DNA of 64,000 nucleotides from Mariniphaga sediminis (GTDB lineage Bacteria > Bacteroidota > Bacteroidia > Bacteroidales > Prolixibacteraceae), in contig NZ_QWET01000008.1 of assembly GCF_003573545.1 (NCBI RefSeq), positions 186,001 through 250,000 on the forward strand, written 5' to 3'. Every line of letters begins with the position of its first letter. Within the stretch, counting starts at the first letter, position 1. The notes under the pieces are model-generated. The model was not told the origin of the DNA and did not search any database. It worked only from the letters and a program-made list of their open reading frames with translations. The translations under genes were made by a program, and so were the position numbers. Of this stretch, positions 44,196 to 53,291 are shown in pieces.

Positions 44196-47100
44196 TTAGT
44201 TGTCATTTATTTTTAACTGAAAAGAACTGTCTCTGGCATTCTGCTGGTCGGTTTGCTCCCTGGCCTCAATAGCTGCCAACCTGCGGGAAGCCTCCTCCCT
44301 CACGCCGTCATTGTCGGCGCCATAGTTTTCAACCACACTTCGCAGGGTATGCTTGGCCTGAAAATCATCCCCCCTGTCCTGGTAAATGTCGGCAAGCAAA
44401 AGAAAAGCTTTTCCCAGCCAAAACTGAAAGGGTGTTCCTTTGGCAATAAAATCCATAATTTCTTCTTCGGCCTGTTTCTTTTGGTTTTGTTTGTAGTGAA
44501 TTTCAGAAACGAGGTATTTGGCTTCGGCCCCCTGCTCCAGCTTGGTATCTTCCGACACAGCTTTTAAGGGCTCCAGCGCTGCACTTTGATTTCCGGAAAG
44601 ATAATGGGATTTCCCTAAAACGTAGTTGGCCTCCCTGACCCACGTATCATTGGTTACTTCCGATTTTTTTACCTTGCCGGCTGCTTCAATTGCTGCTGGG
44701 TAACGATCAAGTTCAAAATTGCACCGCATCTGGCCGGTATAGGATTTTAGCAGGTTCCACTTGCTTCCGGCCACCCGTTCAAGCTTATTAAACAACTCCA
44801 GCGCCTGTTCATAATCTTCTGCATTGAATGTTAACTCCGACGCACGCGACAATGCCTGCTCACTAAAAAGATTATTGGGCTGCCGGGCAACATAGGAATA
44901 GTGTTCATTTGCTTCCGAAAAATTACCCTCCTTGTAAAGCAGTTCGGCAAGGTAAAAATGGGCATTGGTGGCAAAAATACCGTTTGGAAACTGTTGCAGG
45001 TACCGCTGCAACTGACTGGTCGCCTGCGCATCGCCCGACATATACTGACGTTCGGCAGCCGAATAAATAAGCGAATCCTGTTCTGATGCCGTCACATTTA
45101 TTCCCCCTCCCAAAGAACGGGTGTACGCAAAATAGGCATCTACATTATTCATTTCCACGTAGCTGTTTTTTATACCCAGCAAGGCTGCCTGTGCTTCCGG
45201 TGTTCCCGAAAAGTTTTCGGCCACCTGCTTGTAATATGTTAATGCCTGATTATAATCGCCACCATTATAATTCATCAGCCCCAGCTGTAACAAAGCCCTG
45301 GGGAAATAGGCGCTTTCAGAAAAACTTTCCGTAATCCGGCGGTAATTCCGGGAAGCCTCCGCATACTGACCAATCCGTTCGTGAGCCCTCCCCAGTTCAT
45401 ACAACGCATCGTCTACATAATCAGAGTCGGGAAATCCTTCCTGCAACCTTTCAAGAGAATTGATTTTTGCCTGCTGATTATGCTGCAATCCCTGGCAGGA
45501 TGCAATTTGATACAAGGCATAATCTGCATCGAACAGTTTCATATCAAAAGCCTTCTGATAATTTTGTACCGCCTGGCCATAATCTGAATTCAGATAGAAA
45601 TAATCTCCTAAACGATTGTATGCATCCGCGAGTTTTTCAGTCCGTTGCCCCTGCATGGAATGAATAAAATTCCTGAAATGCGAAGCGGACTGGCTGTAAT
45701 CCTCCAATTTAAAATATGCGTAAGCCAGATTGTATTCGGCCTCTTTAAACTCCGGGAGAGAAAAGGCACCGGCAGTGCGCAGAAACCGGGTGTAAGTTTC
45801 GGCAGCCCCGGAGTAATCACTTATCCGGTAAAGAGCTTCTGCTTTCCAGAAAAGCGCCCGGGCATTTAACTCCCTGCTGTGGCTCCCGTTTTCGAGCGAC
45901 AGGTTAAAATAATCGATAGCCTGGTTGTAGGCCAGATTATTAAATAACTCGAGCCCTCTAAAAAAGGTTACCCGCTGGTAAGCCCGGAGGATATCCGGGG
46001 ATTTTACCTCGATTTTGTCGATGGAGTTGATGGCGTCTTTGTAATTCCGGGTCACCATAAACACTTCCGTTAAATAGCGGTAAGCTTCTGAATTTCTTTC
46101 GGAGTTGGGATAAAGCGAGATGTAACGATCAAACGCTTTTATGGTCTCATTAAAAGGAGAATAAGAAAGCTCGTAGGTAAGTTTGGCATAACTAAAAAGC
46201 GCATCCTCCTGAATTTTTTCATTAAAATCAAATTCGGAAGCCGCCTCGAAGGCTACCCGTGCTTTTTCTTTTTCGTCGAGCCTGATATAACAATCGGCCA
46301 GATGATAATATGCATTTTGCGCCATCTCGTCCTTACCTTTCGAGGCATTTTCGAGCAGGGGTGCCGCTTTGTCATACTGTTTCGTATTGTAATAACAGTA
46401 TCCAAGCAGGTAATTGTCTTCCCTGGTTTTTGGCCCCGATGTCTCGTAGTACGCTTCGAGATAAGGAATAGCTTTTTCATATTCCCGAAGGTGGAAATAG
46501 GAATCGCCGACTATTTTCGACAGTTCACTTTTGTGCTCTTCTTCCACCTTGTCGATTATGGAAACAGTATAATTGACCACATCGCTGTACCGTTCCTGCT
46601 TGTAGTATATATGACTCACATAAAGCGGGATAACCCGGTTATAGGATGGGTCATTCTCGAGTTTTGAAAAACCGTCGAGGGCAGACTGGTATTTCCCCTG
46701 CAAATACATAATGTGCGCCCAGTAGTAAGTAGCAGGCCGGCTGTAAATATTGTTACGGTCTTTTATATCATAAAACTCTGCCAAAGCCTGTTCGGTATTG
46801 TCCATCATGAGGTTGGAATACCCGTTTTGGTATTTCAGTTTCACCTGTTCATCTTCTCCGAGCGTATTACGATCAACCTCCTCGTAGGTGCGGATAACTG
46901 CGGCATAATGTTTCTTCCCGAACTGGTAATCCGCCAGGTTGAACAACGCACTGTTCATGTACGGACTGTCCGGATAGTCATCGATAAACCTTTCGAGCAG
47001 CTTGTACCCGGTAGTATGTCCGGCTTTCAGGGCAGAAACAGCCTTAAAATACATGGCTTCCGAAAAAAGCTCCGACTTTGGTTCTACCTGTTTCTGTATT

Positions 47101-47261
47101 TTCTCAAATTGCCTGTAAGCCGCATTGTATTTCCCCTGCCGGTAAAGCTCACGACCGAGTTGCACTTCTTCACCAATATCATCAAAATACGTGGTTTGTT
47201 GTGCATTAAGCGAAAAACAGATAAAAAGTGAAAAAATAAAAAGAATCCCTATTTTTTTCAT
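44196..47261 (-). CDS. Large periplasmic TPR-repeat protein
   Basis: The protein is 1021 aa from the ATG at 47261, which begins a signal peptide (MKKIGILFIFSLFICFSLNA); the frame extends 11 residues upstream. Nearly the whole length is TPR-like helix pairs, e.g. ELYRQGKYNAAYRQFEKI, LGYCYYNTKQYDKAAPLLEN, YNRLGDYFYLNSDYGQAVQN and LAELLYKEGNFSEANEHYSY, many in the YbgF/Tol-Pal-like subtype. TPRs scaffold protein complexes. The downstream gene encodes an outer-membrane barrel, suggesting an envelope assembly or gating complex. No enzymatic domain is visible. Confidence 0.9.
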   Translation of the reverse strand: MKKIGILFIFSLFICFSLNAQQTTYFDDIGEEVQLGRELYRQGKYNAAYRQFEKIQKQVEPKSELFSEAMYFKAVSALKAGHTTGYKLLERFIDDYPDSPYMNSALFNLADYQFGKKHYAAVIRTYEEVDRNTLGEDEQVKLKYQNGYSNLMMDNTEQALAEFYDIKDRNNIYSRPATYYWAHIMYLQGKYQSALDGFSKLENDPSYNRVIPLYVSHIYYKQERYSDVVNYTVSIIDKVEEEHKSELSKIVGDSYFHLREYEKAIPYLEAYYETSGPKTREDNYLLGYCYYNTKQYDKAAPLLENASKGKDEMAQNAYYHLADCYIRLDEKEKARVAFEAASEFDFNEKIQEDALFSYAKLTYELSYSPFNETIKAFDRYISLYPNSERNSEAYRYLTEVFMVTRNYKDAINSIDKIEVKSPDILRAYQRVTFFRGLELFNNLAYNQAIDYFNLSLENGSHSRELNARALFWKAEALYRISDYSGAAETYTRFLRTAGAFSLPEFKEAEYNLAYAYFKLEDYSQSASHFRNFIHSMQGQRTEKLADAYNRLGDYFYLNSDYGQAVQNYQKAFDMKLFDADYALYQIASCQGLQHNQQAKINSLERLQEGFPDSDYVDDALYELGRAHERIGQYAEASRNYRRITESFSESAYFPRALLQLGLMNYNGGDYNQALTYYKQVAENFSGTPEAQAALLGIKNSYVEMNNVDAYFAYTRSLGGGINVTASEQDSLIYSAAERQYMSGDAQATSQLQRYLQQFPNGIFATNAHFYLAELLYKEGNFSEANEHYSYVARQPNNLFSEQALSRASELTFNAEDYEQALELFNKLERVAGSKWNLLKSYTGQMRCNFELDRYPAAIEAAGKVKKSEVTNDTWVREANYVLGKSHYLSGNQSAALEPLKAVSEDTKLEQGAEAKYLVSEIHYKQNQKKQAEEEIMDFIAKGTPFQFWLGKAFLLLADIYQDRGDDFQAKHTLRSVVENYGADNDGVREEASRRLAAIEAREQTDQQNARDSSFQLKINDN

Positions 47262-47734
47262 GTGTCTATAATTGTATATTTTTAATGGAAACACAAGGAA
47301 CTTGCCATACAGATATTTTTCTGTTTGTAAAAAATTTGCTCATGGCTCGTTTCATCTCATTGTAATTGTCAATTTTTAAAGTGCTTTATTCTACCAAATC
47401 TTTTTAATTGCATTCGATAGAACCGGTGAGTTCATTCCGACAAAACTCATCATACAGAAAGTTTTCGGGATAACGATTTTTATATGTGTTTATATTGTTT
47501 GACATAGTCTGTTTCATGTTCCTGTTATTTCGTCAACCTTCAATAACGATTTTGAAAATCTGATACTAATAAAATTGATTGGTAAACTGAACCAAAATCG
47601 AAAATAGATAATATCATTGTCATTCATGGCTTAAAATCGTGTCATTTTCTTAACATGAAACTGTTCATTTCTTTTCTTTATTATATGAACGGGTAAAAAA
47701 ATTAGATTTATATTCGGCATGAATTAACTGAAAA
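47262..47734. other. 473-bp intergenic region between divergent TPR and ftsE genes
   Basis: The region is strongly AT-rich and has no open frame of protein-like composition. I found no convincing -33/-7 pair, strong hairpin or repeat. Promoters for both divergent genes presumably lie here. TATATTCG at about 47710-47717 on the plus strand is a near match to the -7 consensus before ftsE. Confidence 0.4.
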
Positions 47735-48460
47735 ATGGAGAAGAAAAGGGTAATTGAACTCATGGCAGCTGACATTTATCAACGGGAGGCGTTGATTCTT
47801 TCGGATGTCAGTTTAACGGTAAATGCAGGCGAATTTGTTTACGTAACCGGAAAAGTAGGTACCGGAAAAAGCAGCTTGATTAAAACGCTGAATGCGGAAT
47901 TGCCCCTCATTAAAGGTAGCGGAGAAGTGGCCGGTTTTCCCCTTCAGGGAATCAGGCACAGGGAAGTGTCCCGTTTGCGACGGAAGCTGGGGGTTGTTTT
48001 CCAGGATTTCAGGCTGTTGCCCGACCGCGATGTATTCGGGAACCTTGCTTTTGTATTAAAAGCCACCGGCTGGAAAAACAAAGTGGAAATCTCAACCCGT
48101 ATTGAGGAGGTGCTGAAAAGAGTGGGGATGCTTGAAAAAAAACATAAAATGCCTCATCAGCTTAGCGGCGGGGAGCAACAAAGGGTCGTTATTGCACGGG
48201 CCATTCTGAACGATCCGCTGATAATATTAGCCGACGAGCCTACCGGAAATCTCGACCCCGAAACCTCATCCGAAATTCTTCAGCTTTTTAACGAACTAAA
48301 CAAAGAGGGAAAAACGGTGATGATGGCGACACACGACTTTGCCGCTATCGCAAGTAAACCGGCCAGAACGCTGGTTTGTGCCAATGGGTTCATCTCCGAT
48401 TCGGATGCAGAAAGTATCCTGCTTGACTTTGAAAGCTTACTGGATAAAAACAGCGGGTGA
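47735..48460 (+). CDS. ftsE: Cell-division ABC transporter ATPase FtsE
   Basis: This 241-aa ATPase has Walker [10 protein letters not shown], the Q-loop [20 protein letters not shown], signature [16 protein letters not shown], Walker [14 protein letters not shown] and the switch histidine in [14 protein letters not shown]. The Q-loop text [14 protein letters not shown] is characteristic of FtsE. With FtsX it activates peptidoglycan hydrolases at the division site. No ftsX follows; the next gene is a convergent glycosyltransferase only 7 bp away. A stand-alone ftsE is usual in Bacteroidota. A LolD-type lipoprotein exporter ATPase is the alternative. Confidence 0.9.
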   Translation: MEKKRVIELMAADIYQREALILSDVSLTVNAGEFVYVTGKVGTGKSSLIKTLNAELPLIKGSGEVAGFPLQGIRHREVSRLRRKLGVVFQDFRLLPDRDVFGNLAFVLKATGWKNKVEISTRIEEVLKRVGMLEKKHKMPHQLSGGEQQRVVIARAILNDPLIILADEPTGNLDPETSSEILQLFNELNKEGKTVMMATHDFAAIASKPARTLVCANGFISDSDAESILLDFESLLDKNSG

Positions 48461-48467
48461 GCCAACC

Positions 48468-49670
48468 TTATACAAAAACTGAAAATATTTCCTGTATTAT
48501 TTTTTCTTCGTTCTCCCAGGTAAGTTCAGCGGCAGCTTTTTCCAGGTTTTGTTGCCATGTTATTCGTTTTTCAGTATCGGTCAGCATGGCAGAAAACAGG
48601 CCGGCAAGTATTTCCGGATTTAAGGAAGGCGTGACCTCCCCCACTCCGTATTTCCTGACGATAGCAGTTGTTTCGGGAAGGTTGGTTACCAATACCGGCA
48701 CCCTGGACTGAATGTAATCGAATAATTTGTTGGGCAACGAATACCGGTAATTCAATCCCAGATCTTCTTCTATGGACAAACCAATATCTGCCTGCGGAGT
48801 GAGCAGGGCCAGTTCCGCGATTGGCAGCCGTCCGAGAAACTGAACTTTATCCCGAAGTTTCTCCGTTTCCACCAGTTTTTCCAATTCTGTCCTGATATCT
48901 CCGTCGCCTGCAATCACCAGCCGGGCGCCCTCAATAAACTTCATGGCCCGGATGGCTTGTATCAGCCCGCGGCCCATGTTTACCGCCCCCTGGTACAAAA
49001 TCATCTTTTGCTCCATCCCACGGTTGCTTTCCTTCTCTTTTTTAAAGTTGGCCGCAACCGGTACATTACGAACAACCCGGAAATGCACGCCGTATTTTTC
49101 TGTATAAATATTGGCAATGGAATCGCAAACAGTGTAAGCATATTTTAGTTTGGGCACCATTTTTCGTTCAAGCCATTCCCATATTCTCCTGATTCGGGGC
49201 CGATGAACCAACTCCGGCACCTCGGTAAAATATTCGTGGCTGTCGTAAACCAATGGTTTCCCTTTTATTTTGGAAGCCAGAAAATTGGCCGGTAGCGTAT
49301 CCAGGTCGTTGCTCAGCAGCAAATCAAACTTCCCAAACAATAAAAAAAGAAACAACCTGCAGTTAAAGCAGGCGTAAAACAGTACCCCTTTATTAAAAAG
49401 TAAATTAAAACGATGGATTGAATAGGTCCGTTGAGTTACGGCCACACTGTTTTGCAATTTACGCCCCACCAGCAAAACATCAAACCCCATGGCAACAAGG
49501 GTTGTACATACCTTATGCACCCTGTTGTCTGAAACAAGATCGTTGGTTACCGAGACAATAATTCGTTTTTTGGCTTCCGGATTCACATTGCTGTTTCTTA
49601 AAATCAACTGTAAAAGTCGGAAAAAATTTTGAAGCCTTGCCCATTGGCAAAAAAAAACCAAATCGAACAC
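48468..49670 (-). CDS. Family 4 (GT-B) glycosyltransferase
   Basis: The protein is 400 aa. The N-terminal GT-B half holds IIVSVTNDLVSDNRVHKVCT and FDVLLVGRKLQ. The C-terminal half carries ILYQGAVNMGRGLIQAIRAM, ARLVIAGDGDIRTELEKL, VQFLGRLPIAEL and the nucleotide-sugar region ADIGLSIEEDLGLNYRYSLP. The final helix follows TNLPETTAIVRKYGVGE. It transfers a sugar from a nucleotide donor to an unknown cell-surface acceptor. The first 35 or so residues are untypical, so the true start may be further in. It is convergent with ftsE (7-bp gap) and not in a visible polysaccharide operon. Confidence 0.87.
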   Translation of the reverse strand: MFDLVFFCQWARLQNFFRLLQLILRNSNVNPEAKKRIIVSVTNDLVSDNRVHKVCTTLVAMGFDVLLVGRKLQNSVAVTQRTYSIHRFNLLFNKGVLFYACFNCRLFLFLLFGKFDLLLSNDLDTLPANFLASKIKGKPLVYDSHEYFTEVPELVHRPRIRRIWEWLERKMVPKLKYAYTVCDSIANIYTEKYGVHFRVVRNVPVAANFKKEKESNRGMEQKMILYQGAVNMGRGLIQAIRAMKFIEGARLVIAGDGDIRTELEKLVETEKLRDKVQFLGRLPIAELALLTPQADIGLSIEEDLGLNYRYSLPNKLFDYIQSRVPVLVTNLPETTAIVRKYGVGEVTPSLNPEILAGLFSAMLTDTEKRITWQQNLEKAAAELTWENEEKIIQEIFSVFV

Positions 49671-49781
49671 GGTTACTTCTCATTTGTTAGATATGTGAGA
49701 GAACAAAAAACCCCCTTTTATGGGGAGAAGAAGAATGAATTAAATTTTGTTATTTTGCTGGTTTTTAATTCTGAATGAGAA

Positions 49782-50672
49782 ATGGCGCACACGCACGAAC
49801 ATACACATCAAATCTCGCATGGTAAGGCATTTGCCCTTGGCATTGGGTTGAACATTGTTTTTGTAGTGGTAGAGATTGTCTACGGCCTGTTGGCCAACTC
49901 CTCGGCCCTGCTGGCCGATGCCGGCCATAACGCAAGCGATGTTTTGGGGCTTGCTTTTGCCTGGACTGCGGCCTGGCTGGCAACACTCCGGCCCCGCGGG
50001 AAATACACCTACGGGCTGCGCAAAACAACCATTCTGGTTTCGATTCTCAATGCGCTATTTTTATTTGGAGCCGTTGTTGCCATTGGCTGGGATGCAGTTG
50101 GCAAACTGCAAAATCCGCAACCGGTGGGCGGGAAGCAGGTAATGATAGTGGCCGGGATTGGTGTTGTTATCAACTCGTTAACAGCCCTGCTTTTCATCAG
50201 AGGGCAAAAAGAGGATCTGAACATCCGGGGGGCATTCCTTCATATGGCTGCCGATGCCGGAGTTTCGCTGGGGGTAGTGCTGGCCGGACTGCTTATTAGC
50301 CTTACCGGCAAGACGTGGATCGACCCCATGGTAAGCTTCGTTATTATTGCCGTCATTTTATGGGGAACCTGGCGCCTGTTTTCCGACTCTGTAAATCTGG
50401 CACTGGATGCAGTACCCAAAAATATTGACATTGAAAAAGTTCGCCTGTATATTGAAAGCAAAAACGGGGTACAAAACCTGCATGACCTGCATGTTTGGGC
50501 CATAAGTACCACTCAGGTGGCACTTACAGCTCACCTTGTAATGCCCGGGGGGAACGACGATGATTTTATCTCGCAGCTTCAGGATGATCTGAAAAAGAAA
50601 TTTAATATCAGGCATACCACGTTTCAGATTGAAAACGAAAATCTGCAGCAGGTGTGCGATACCGATTGCTGA
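49782..50672 (+). CDS. Cation diffusion facilitator (CDF) metal efflux protein
   Basis: This 296-aa protein has a His-rich N-terminus (MAHTHEHTHQISHGK), six membrane helices and a cytoplasmic C-terminal metallochaperone-like domain (LDAVPKNIDIEKVRLYIESK, HDLHVWAISTTQVALTAHLV). The transport-site ligands are DAGHNASD (D-x3-D) in helix 2 and HMAADAG (H-x3-D) in helix 5, the DD-HD set of the Zn2+-transporting CzcD/ZitB branch. It exports Zn2+ or related ions in exchange for protons. It is followed after 18 bp by the di-iron protein gene, suggesting an operon linked to metal or redox stress. Confidence 0.94.
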   Translation: MAHTHEHTHQISHGKAFALGIGLNIVFVVVEIVYGLLANSSALLADAGHNASDVLGLAFAWTAAWLATLRPRGKYTYGLRKTTILVSILNALFLFGAVVAIGWDAVGKLQNPQPVGGKQVMIVAGIGVVINSLTALLFIRGQKEDLNIRGAFLHMAADAGVSLGVVLAGLLISLTGKTWIDPMVSFVIIAVILWGTWRLFSDSVNLALDAVPKNIDIEKVRLYIESKNGVQNLHDLHVWAISTTQVALTAHLVMPGGNDDDFISQLQDDLKKKFNIRHTTFQIENENLQQVCDTDC

Positions 50673-50690
50673 GACCGAAATTAAAACACT

Positions 50691-51386
50691 ATGGAAATTT
50701 TTAAAAAAGACGACAAACTGTTTTACATGATTGACCAAAACTACCACCTGTTGCCGGTTTTAAACAGGTTTGGTATACGACTTGGCTTCAGGGATAAAAC
50801 AATTGAGGACATTTGTCATGACAAAGAAATTAATCCCGGATTTTTTCTCGCCATGGTGAACACTTTCCATAACGTGGAGTACTTTCCGGAGGAGGAACTT
50901 CTCTCATTCTCTCCCCTTGAAATAGTGCACTACCTGCGTAAAACACATCAGTATTATTTTCAGCATGTTGTTCCCAAACTGGACTACCAGCTGGCGAAAC
51001 TGATTGCAAGCGCACAAAACGATTGCAAGGGATTGCAAATGGTAGATGCCTTTTACAAAAAATATAAAAAGGAACTCAGACAACATATCGATTACGAAGA
51101 AGAAAAAGTGTTCCCTTATGTTATTGAACTCGTAAAGAACCACAAACGCGACGATAAATATACCATCCGCTCATTTGAAAAGGAACATTCGGATATCGAC
51201 GAAAAGTTAAATGACCTGAAACAGTTGCTCATAAAATATATAACACCTGATTATGATGATAATATCTGCAACGATTTTTTAATCACCCTCTCCCTGTTTG
51301 AAAAAGACCTTGAAGATCATGCGCGGATGGAAAATAAAATTCTTCTGCCATTAACCACTGAAATTGAAAACAGACTGGGCAGATGA
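50691..51386 (+). CDS. Hemerythrin-like di-iron protein related to RIC/ScdA/YtfE, with degenerate DUF542 domain
   Basis: This is a 231-aa soluble protein. Residues about 18-60 align by eye to the ScdA_N (DUF542) domain, but the usual CCGG is replaced (GIRLGFRDKTIEDIC), so the redox cysteines are lost. The four-helix part supplies the RIC-type ligand set: histidines in KTHQYYFQHVV, HIDYEEEK (H-x3-E), KEHSDIDE and DHARMENK (H-x3-E). RIC proteins repair Fe-S centres damaged by nitric oxide or oxidants. The stop codon overlaps the start of the next gene (ATGA at 51383-51386), so this protein and the LuxR regulator are made together. It may act as a gas or redox sensor for that regulator. Confidence 0.88.
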   Translation: MEIFKKDDKLFYMIDQNYHLLPVLNRFGIRLGFRDKTIEDICHDKEINPGFFLAMVNTFHNVEYFPEEELLSFSPLEIVHYLRKTHQYYFQHVVPKLDYQLAKLIASAQNDCKGLQMVDAFYKKYKKELRQHIDYEEEKVFPYVIELVKNHKRDDKYTIRSFEKEHSDIDEKLNDLKQLLIKYITPDYDDNICNDFLITLSLFEKDLEDHARMENKILLPLTTEIENRLGR

Positions 51387-51985
51387 ACAGAAAAATATTT
51401 ATAATCCATTCTTCCGAAATAATCCGAAAAGGTATCAATACGATTCTCCGTAATTATTTCAATGTAGAAATTGTTCTGCTTGAAAAAATTGAAGAATTAA
51501 AGGCCTTTTACGAATTAAACGGTCAGGAAATTATTATTATTTACGAAAACCTTTCCGGGAAAAAGCCTGTCAATTTTAAACCCCTTCTGGATAAAAACCA
51601 GATTAACTGGATTATTTTTCAGAATGACAAGGAAATGTCGGACGAACCACTCCCCCTGTGCAAATTTTACATCACCTTAGCAACACAGGCCCGGGACATA
51701 GAACGGATGGTATCCCGCTGCTGGGACAAAAGCAAAAAACAGCCCAGAACAGAAGAAAACGAGGAGCTTACCATCCGTGAAAAGGAGGTGCTTCAACTGG
51801 TGGCATTGGGACATTCCAACAAAGCCATAGCCGAAAAACTGTTTATCAGCATTCACACCGTCATCTCACATAGGAAGAATATCACCGAAAAAACCGGCAT
51901 CAAATCCATATCAGGATTAACGGTTTACGCCATCCTCAACAATTTAATTGACACAGAAACCATTAATCCCGAAGACTTAATCTGA
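51383..51985 (+). CDS. LuxR-family transcriptional regulator with degenerate receiver domain
   Basis: The protein is 200 aa. The C-terminal HTH is canonical: ELTIREKEVLQLVALGHSNK, then IAEKLFISIHTVISHRKNI. The N-terminal 120 residues look like a response-regulator receiver (KIFIIHSSEIIRKGINTIL), but the acidic pair after strand 1 and the phospho-accepting aspartate after strand 3 are missing (EIIIIYENLSG). It is therefore a pseudo-receiver unlikely to be phosphorylated, and the signal may come through a protein partner. The 4-bp overlap with the di-iron protein gene makes that protein the obvious candidate. The likely targets are the porin and FMN-protein genes just downstream. Confidence 0.9.
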   Translation: MNRKIFIIHSSEIIRKGINTILRNYFNVEIVLLEKIEELKAFYELNGQEIIIIYENLSGKKPVNFKPLLDKNQINWIIFQNDKEMSDEPLPLCKFYITLATQARDIERMVSRCWDKSKKQPRTEENEELTIREKEVLQLVALGHSNKAIAEKLFISIHTVISHRKNITEKTGIKSISGLTVYAILNNLIDTETINPEDLI

Positions 51986-51989
51986 CAAA

Positions 51990-52048
51990 AAAATCCCTAC
52001 ATCTTGGGATTTTACAAACGAATAGCTTCGTGTAGTTTTGTCGCGACA
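51990..52048 (+). promoter_or_regulatory. Promoter region of the porin gene with hairpin and palindrome
   Basis: TAGTTTTG (52033-52040) fits the -7 consensus TAnnTTTG, and TTTT (52010-52013) lies 19 nt upstream in the -33 place. The -33 element is the right arm of an 8-bp inverted repeat, AAAATCCC (51990-51997) and GGGATTTT (52006-52013). A perfect palindrome TGTCGCGACA (52039-52048) covers the expected start site. The first could be a terminator for the LuxR gene or an operator, the second an operator. Confidence 0.5.
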
Positions 52049-52076
52049 TTAATTTTAAAATTTTAATAGACACAAC

Positions 52077-53279
52077 ATGAAGCGAAATTTTCTTTTTATC
52101 TTCTTCATTATAATTTCCGGCTTGCTAAAAGCTCAGACCCCAGATAGCTTACCCGGCAATCTTTATTTTAATATAGCCGATCGGCTTCTTCATACTGACG
52201 GCAATCTCAAAATTGGCGGATACGGAGGCGTTCATTATAACCAGCCTTTGGATTCGGAAGTTCGTCAAAACGGCAAGATGGATGTTCACCGGTTTATCAT
52301 GCTTTTGGGATACAGCTTCAGTAACCGCACCCAGTTTATTTCTGAAATTGAATTCGAACACGTAAAAGAAGTGTACATCGAACAGGCCTTTTTACAGCAC
52401 AAAATCAATAATTACATTAATTTCAGGGCTGGTCTGTTGCTCACTCCCATGGGAATTACCAATGAATACCATGAACCAACCATGTTCAGGGGAGTGGAGC
52501 GCCCTTTAATCGACAACCAGATTACCCCCACCACCTGGCGCGAAATCGGGGCCGGTTTTATGGGCTACGTGCTGCCTGCTTCTATTAAATACCAGGCTTA
52601 CCTGATGAATGGATTTAAAAGTTACGACGGAGGCCCGATACTCAGCGGAAGCGGTTTACGCAGTGGCCGTCAAAAAGGGGCAGAAAGTATTTTCAGCTCA
52701 CCCAATTTTGCCGGTAAAGTAGAATACTTTGGCATCAGGGGGTTGAATTTGGGTGCTTCCTTCTACGCCGGAAAAACCCAAAGTTCGTTGTACAACGGCA
52801 TGAATAAAAATGACCAGGCCGCCATAGCTGCCGCAGATTCCTCAGTGGTTGGAATCACCATGCTTGGGCTCGATGCACGTTACTCATTAAAAGGGTTTCA
52901 GCTTAAAGGACAATATTACTATGCCGGCCTTTCCAACACAGAACAATACAACCTGTTTACAGCACAGTCAGGAACACCTAACAACCTGGGCAGCTCGCTT
53001 ACAGGATATTATGTTGAAGCCGCATACAACGTATTCAGACACCTGCACAACGTACAATCGGAATTAACGCCCTTCGTACGGTACGAAAAATGGAATACGC
53101 AGAACTCGCTGGAGCAGGGGCAAACCAATCCGGCCTACGACAAAAAAGCCATCACCTGCGGGCTGGAATGGCAAATGGCTCCGGGAGCCATTCTTAAAAC
53201 CGATATGCAATTTATAAAAGCAGAAACTGACGACAAATTTTCCAGCGTTTTTAATGCCGGAGTTGGCATCATGTTTTAA
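52077..53279 (+). CDS. Outer-membrane porin-like beta-barrel (phosphate-selective porin O/P type)
   Basis: The 400-aa protein has a signal peptide (MKRNFLFIFFIIISGLLKAQ). Strand-rich text such as HRFIMLLGYSFSNRTQFISE, IEQAFLQHKINNYINFRAGL and LLTPMGITNEYHEPTMF is typical of OprP/OprO-like porins, and the chain ends in the aromatic residue of GVGIMF. It should form a channel in the outer membrane; the solute is unknown. It lies 12 bp ahead of an FMN-binding protein gene and behind a promoter that the LuxR regulator could control. Confidence 0.85.
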   Translation: MKRNFLFIFFIIISGLLKAQTPDSLPGNLYFNIADRLLHTDGNLKIGGYGGVHYNQPLDSEVRQNGKMDVHRFIMLLGYSFSNRTQFISEIEFEHVKEVYIEQAFLQHKINNYINFRAGLLLTPMGITNEYHEPTMFRGVERPLIDNQITPTTWREIGAGFMGYVLPASIKYQAYLMNGFKSYDGGPILSGSGLRSGRQKGAESIFSSPNFAGKVEYFGIRGLNLGASFYAGKTQSSLYNGMNKNDQAAIAAADSSVVGITMLGLDARYSLKGFQLKGQYYYAGLSNTEQYNLFTAQSGTPNNLGSSLTGYYVEAAYNVFRHLHNVQSELTPFVRYEKWNTQNSLEQGQTNPAYDKKAITCGLEWQMAPGAILKTDMQFIKAETDDKFSSVFNAGVGIMF

Positions 53280-53291
53280 AAATAGAATAAA

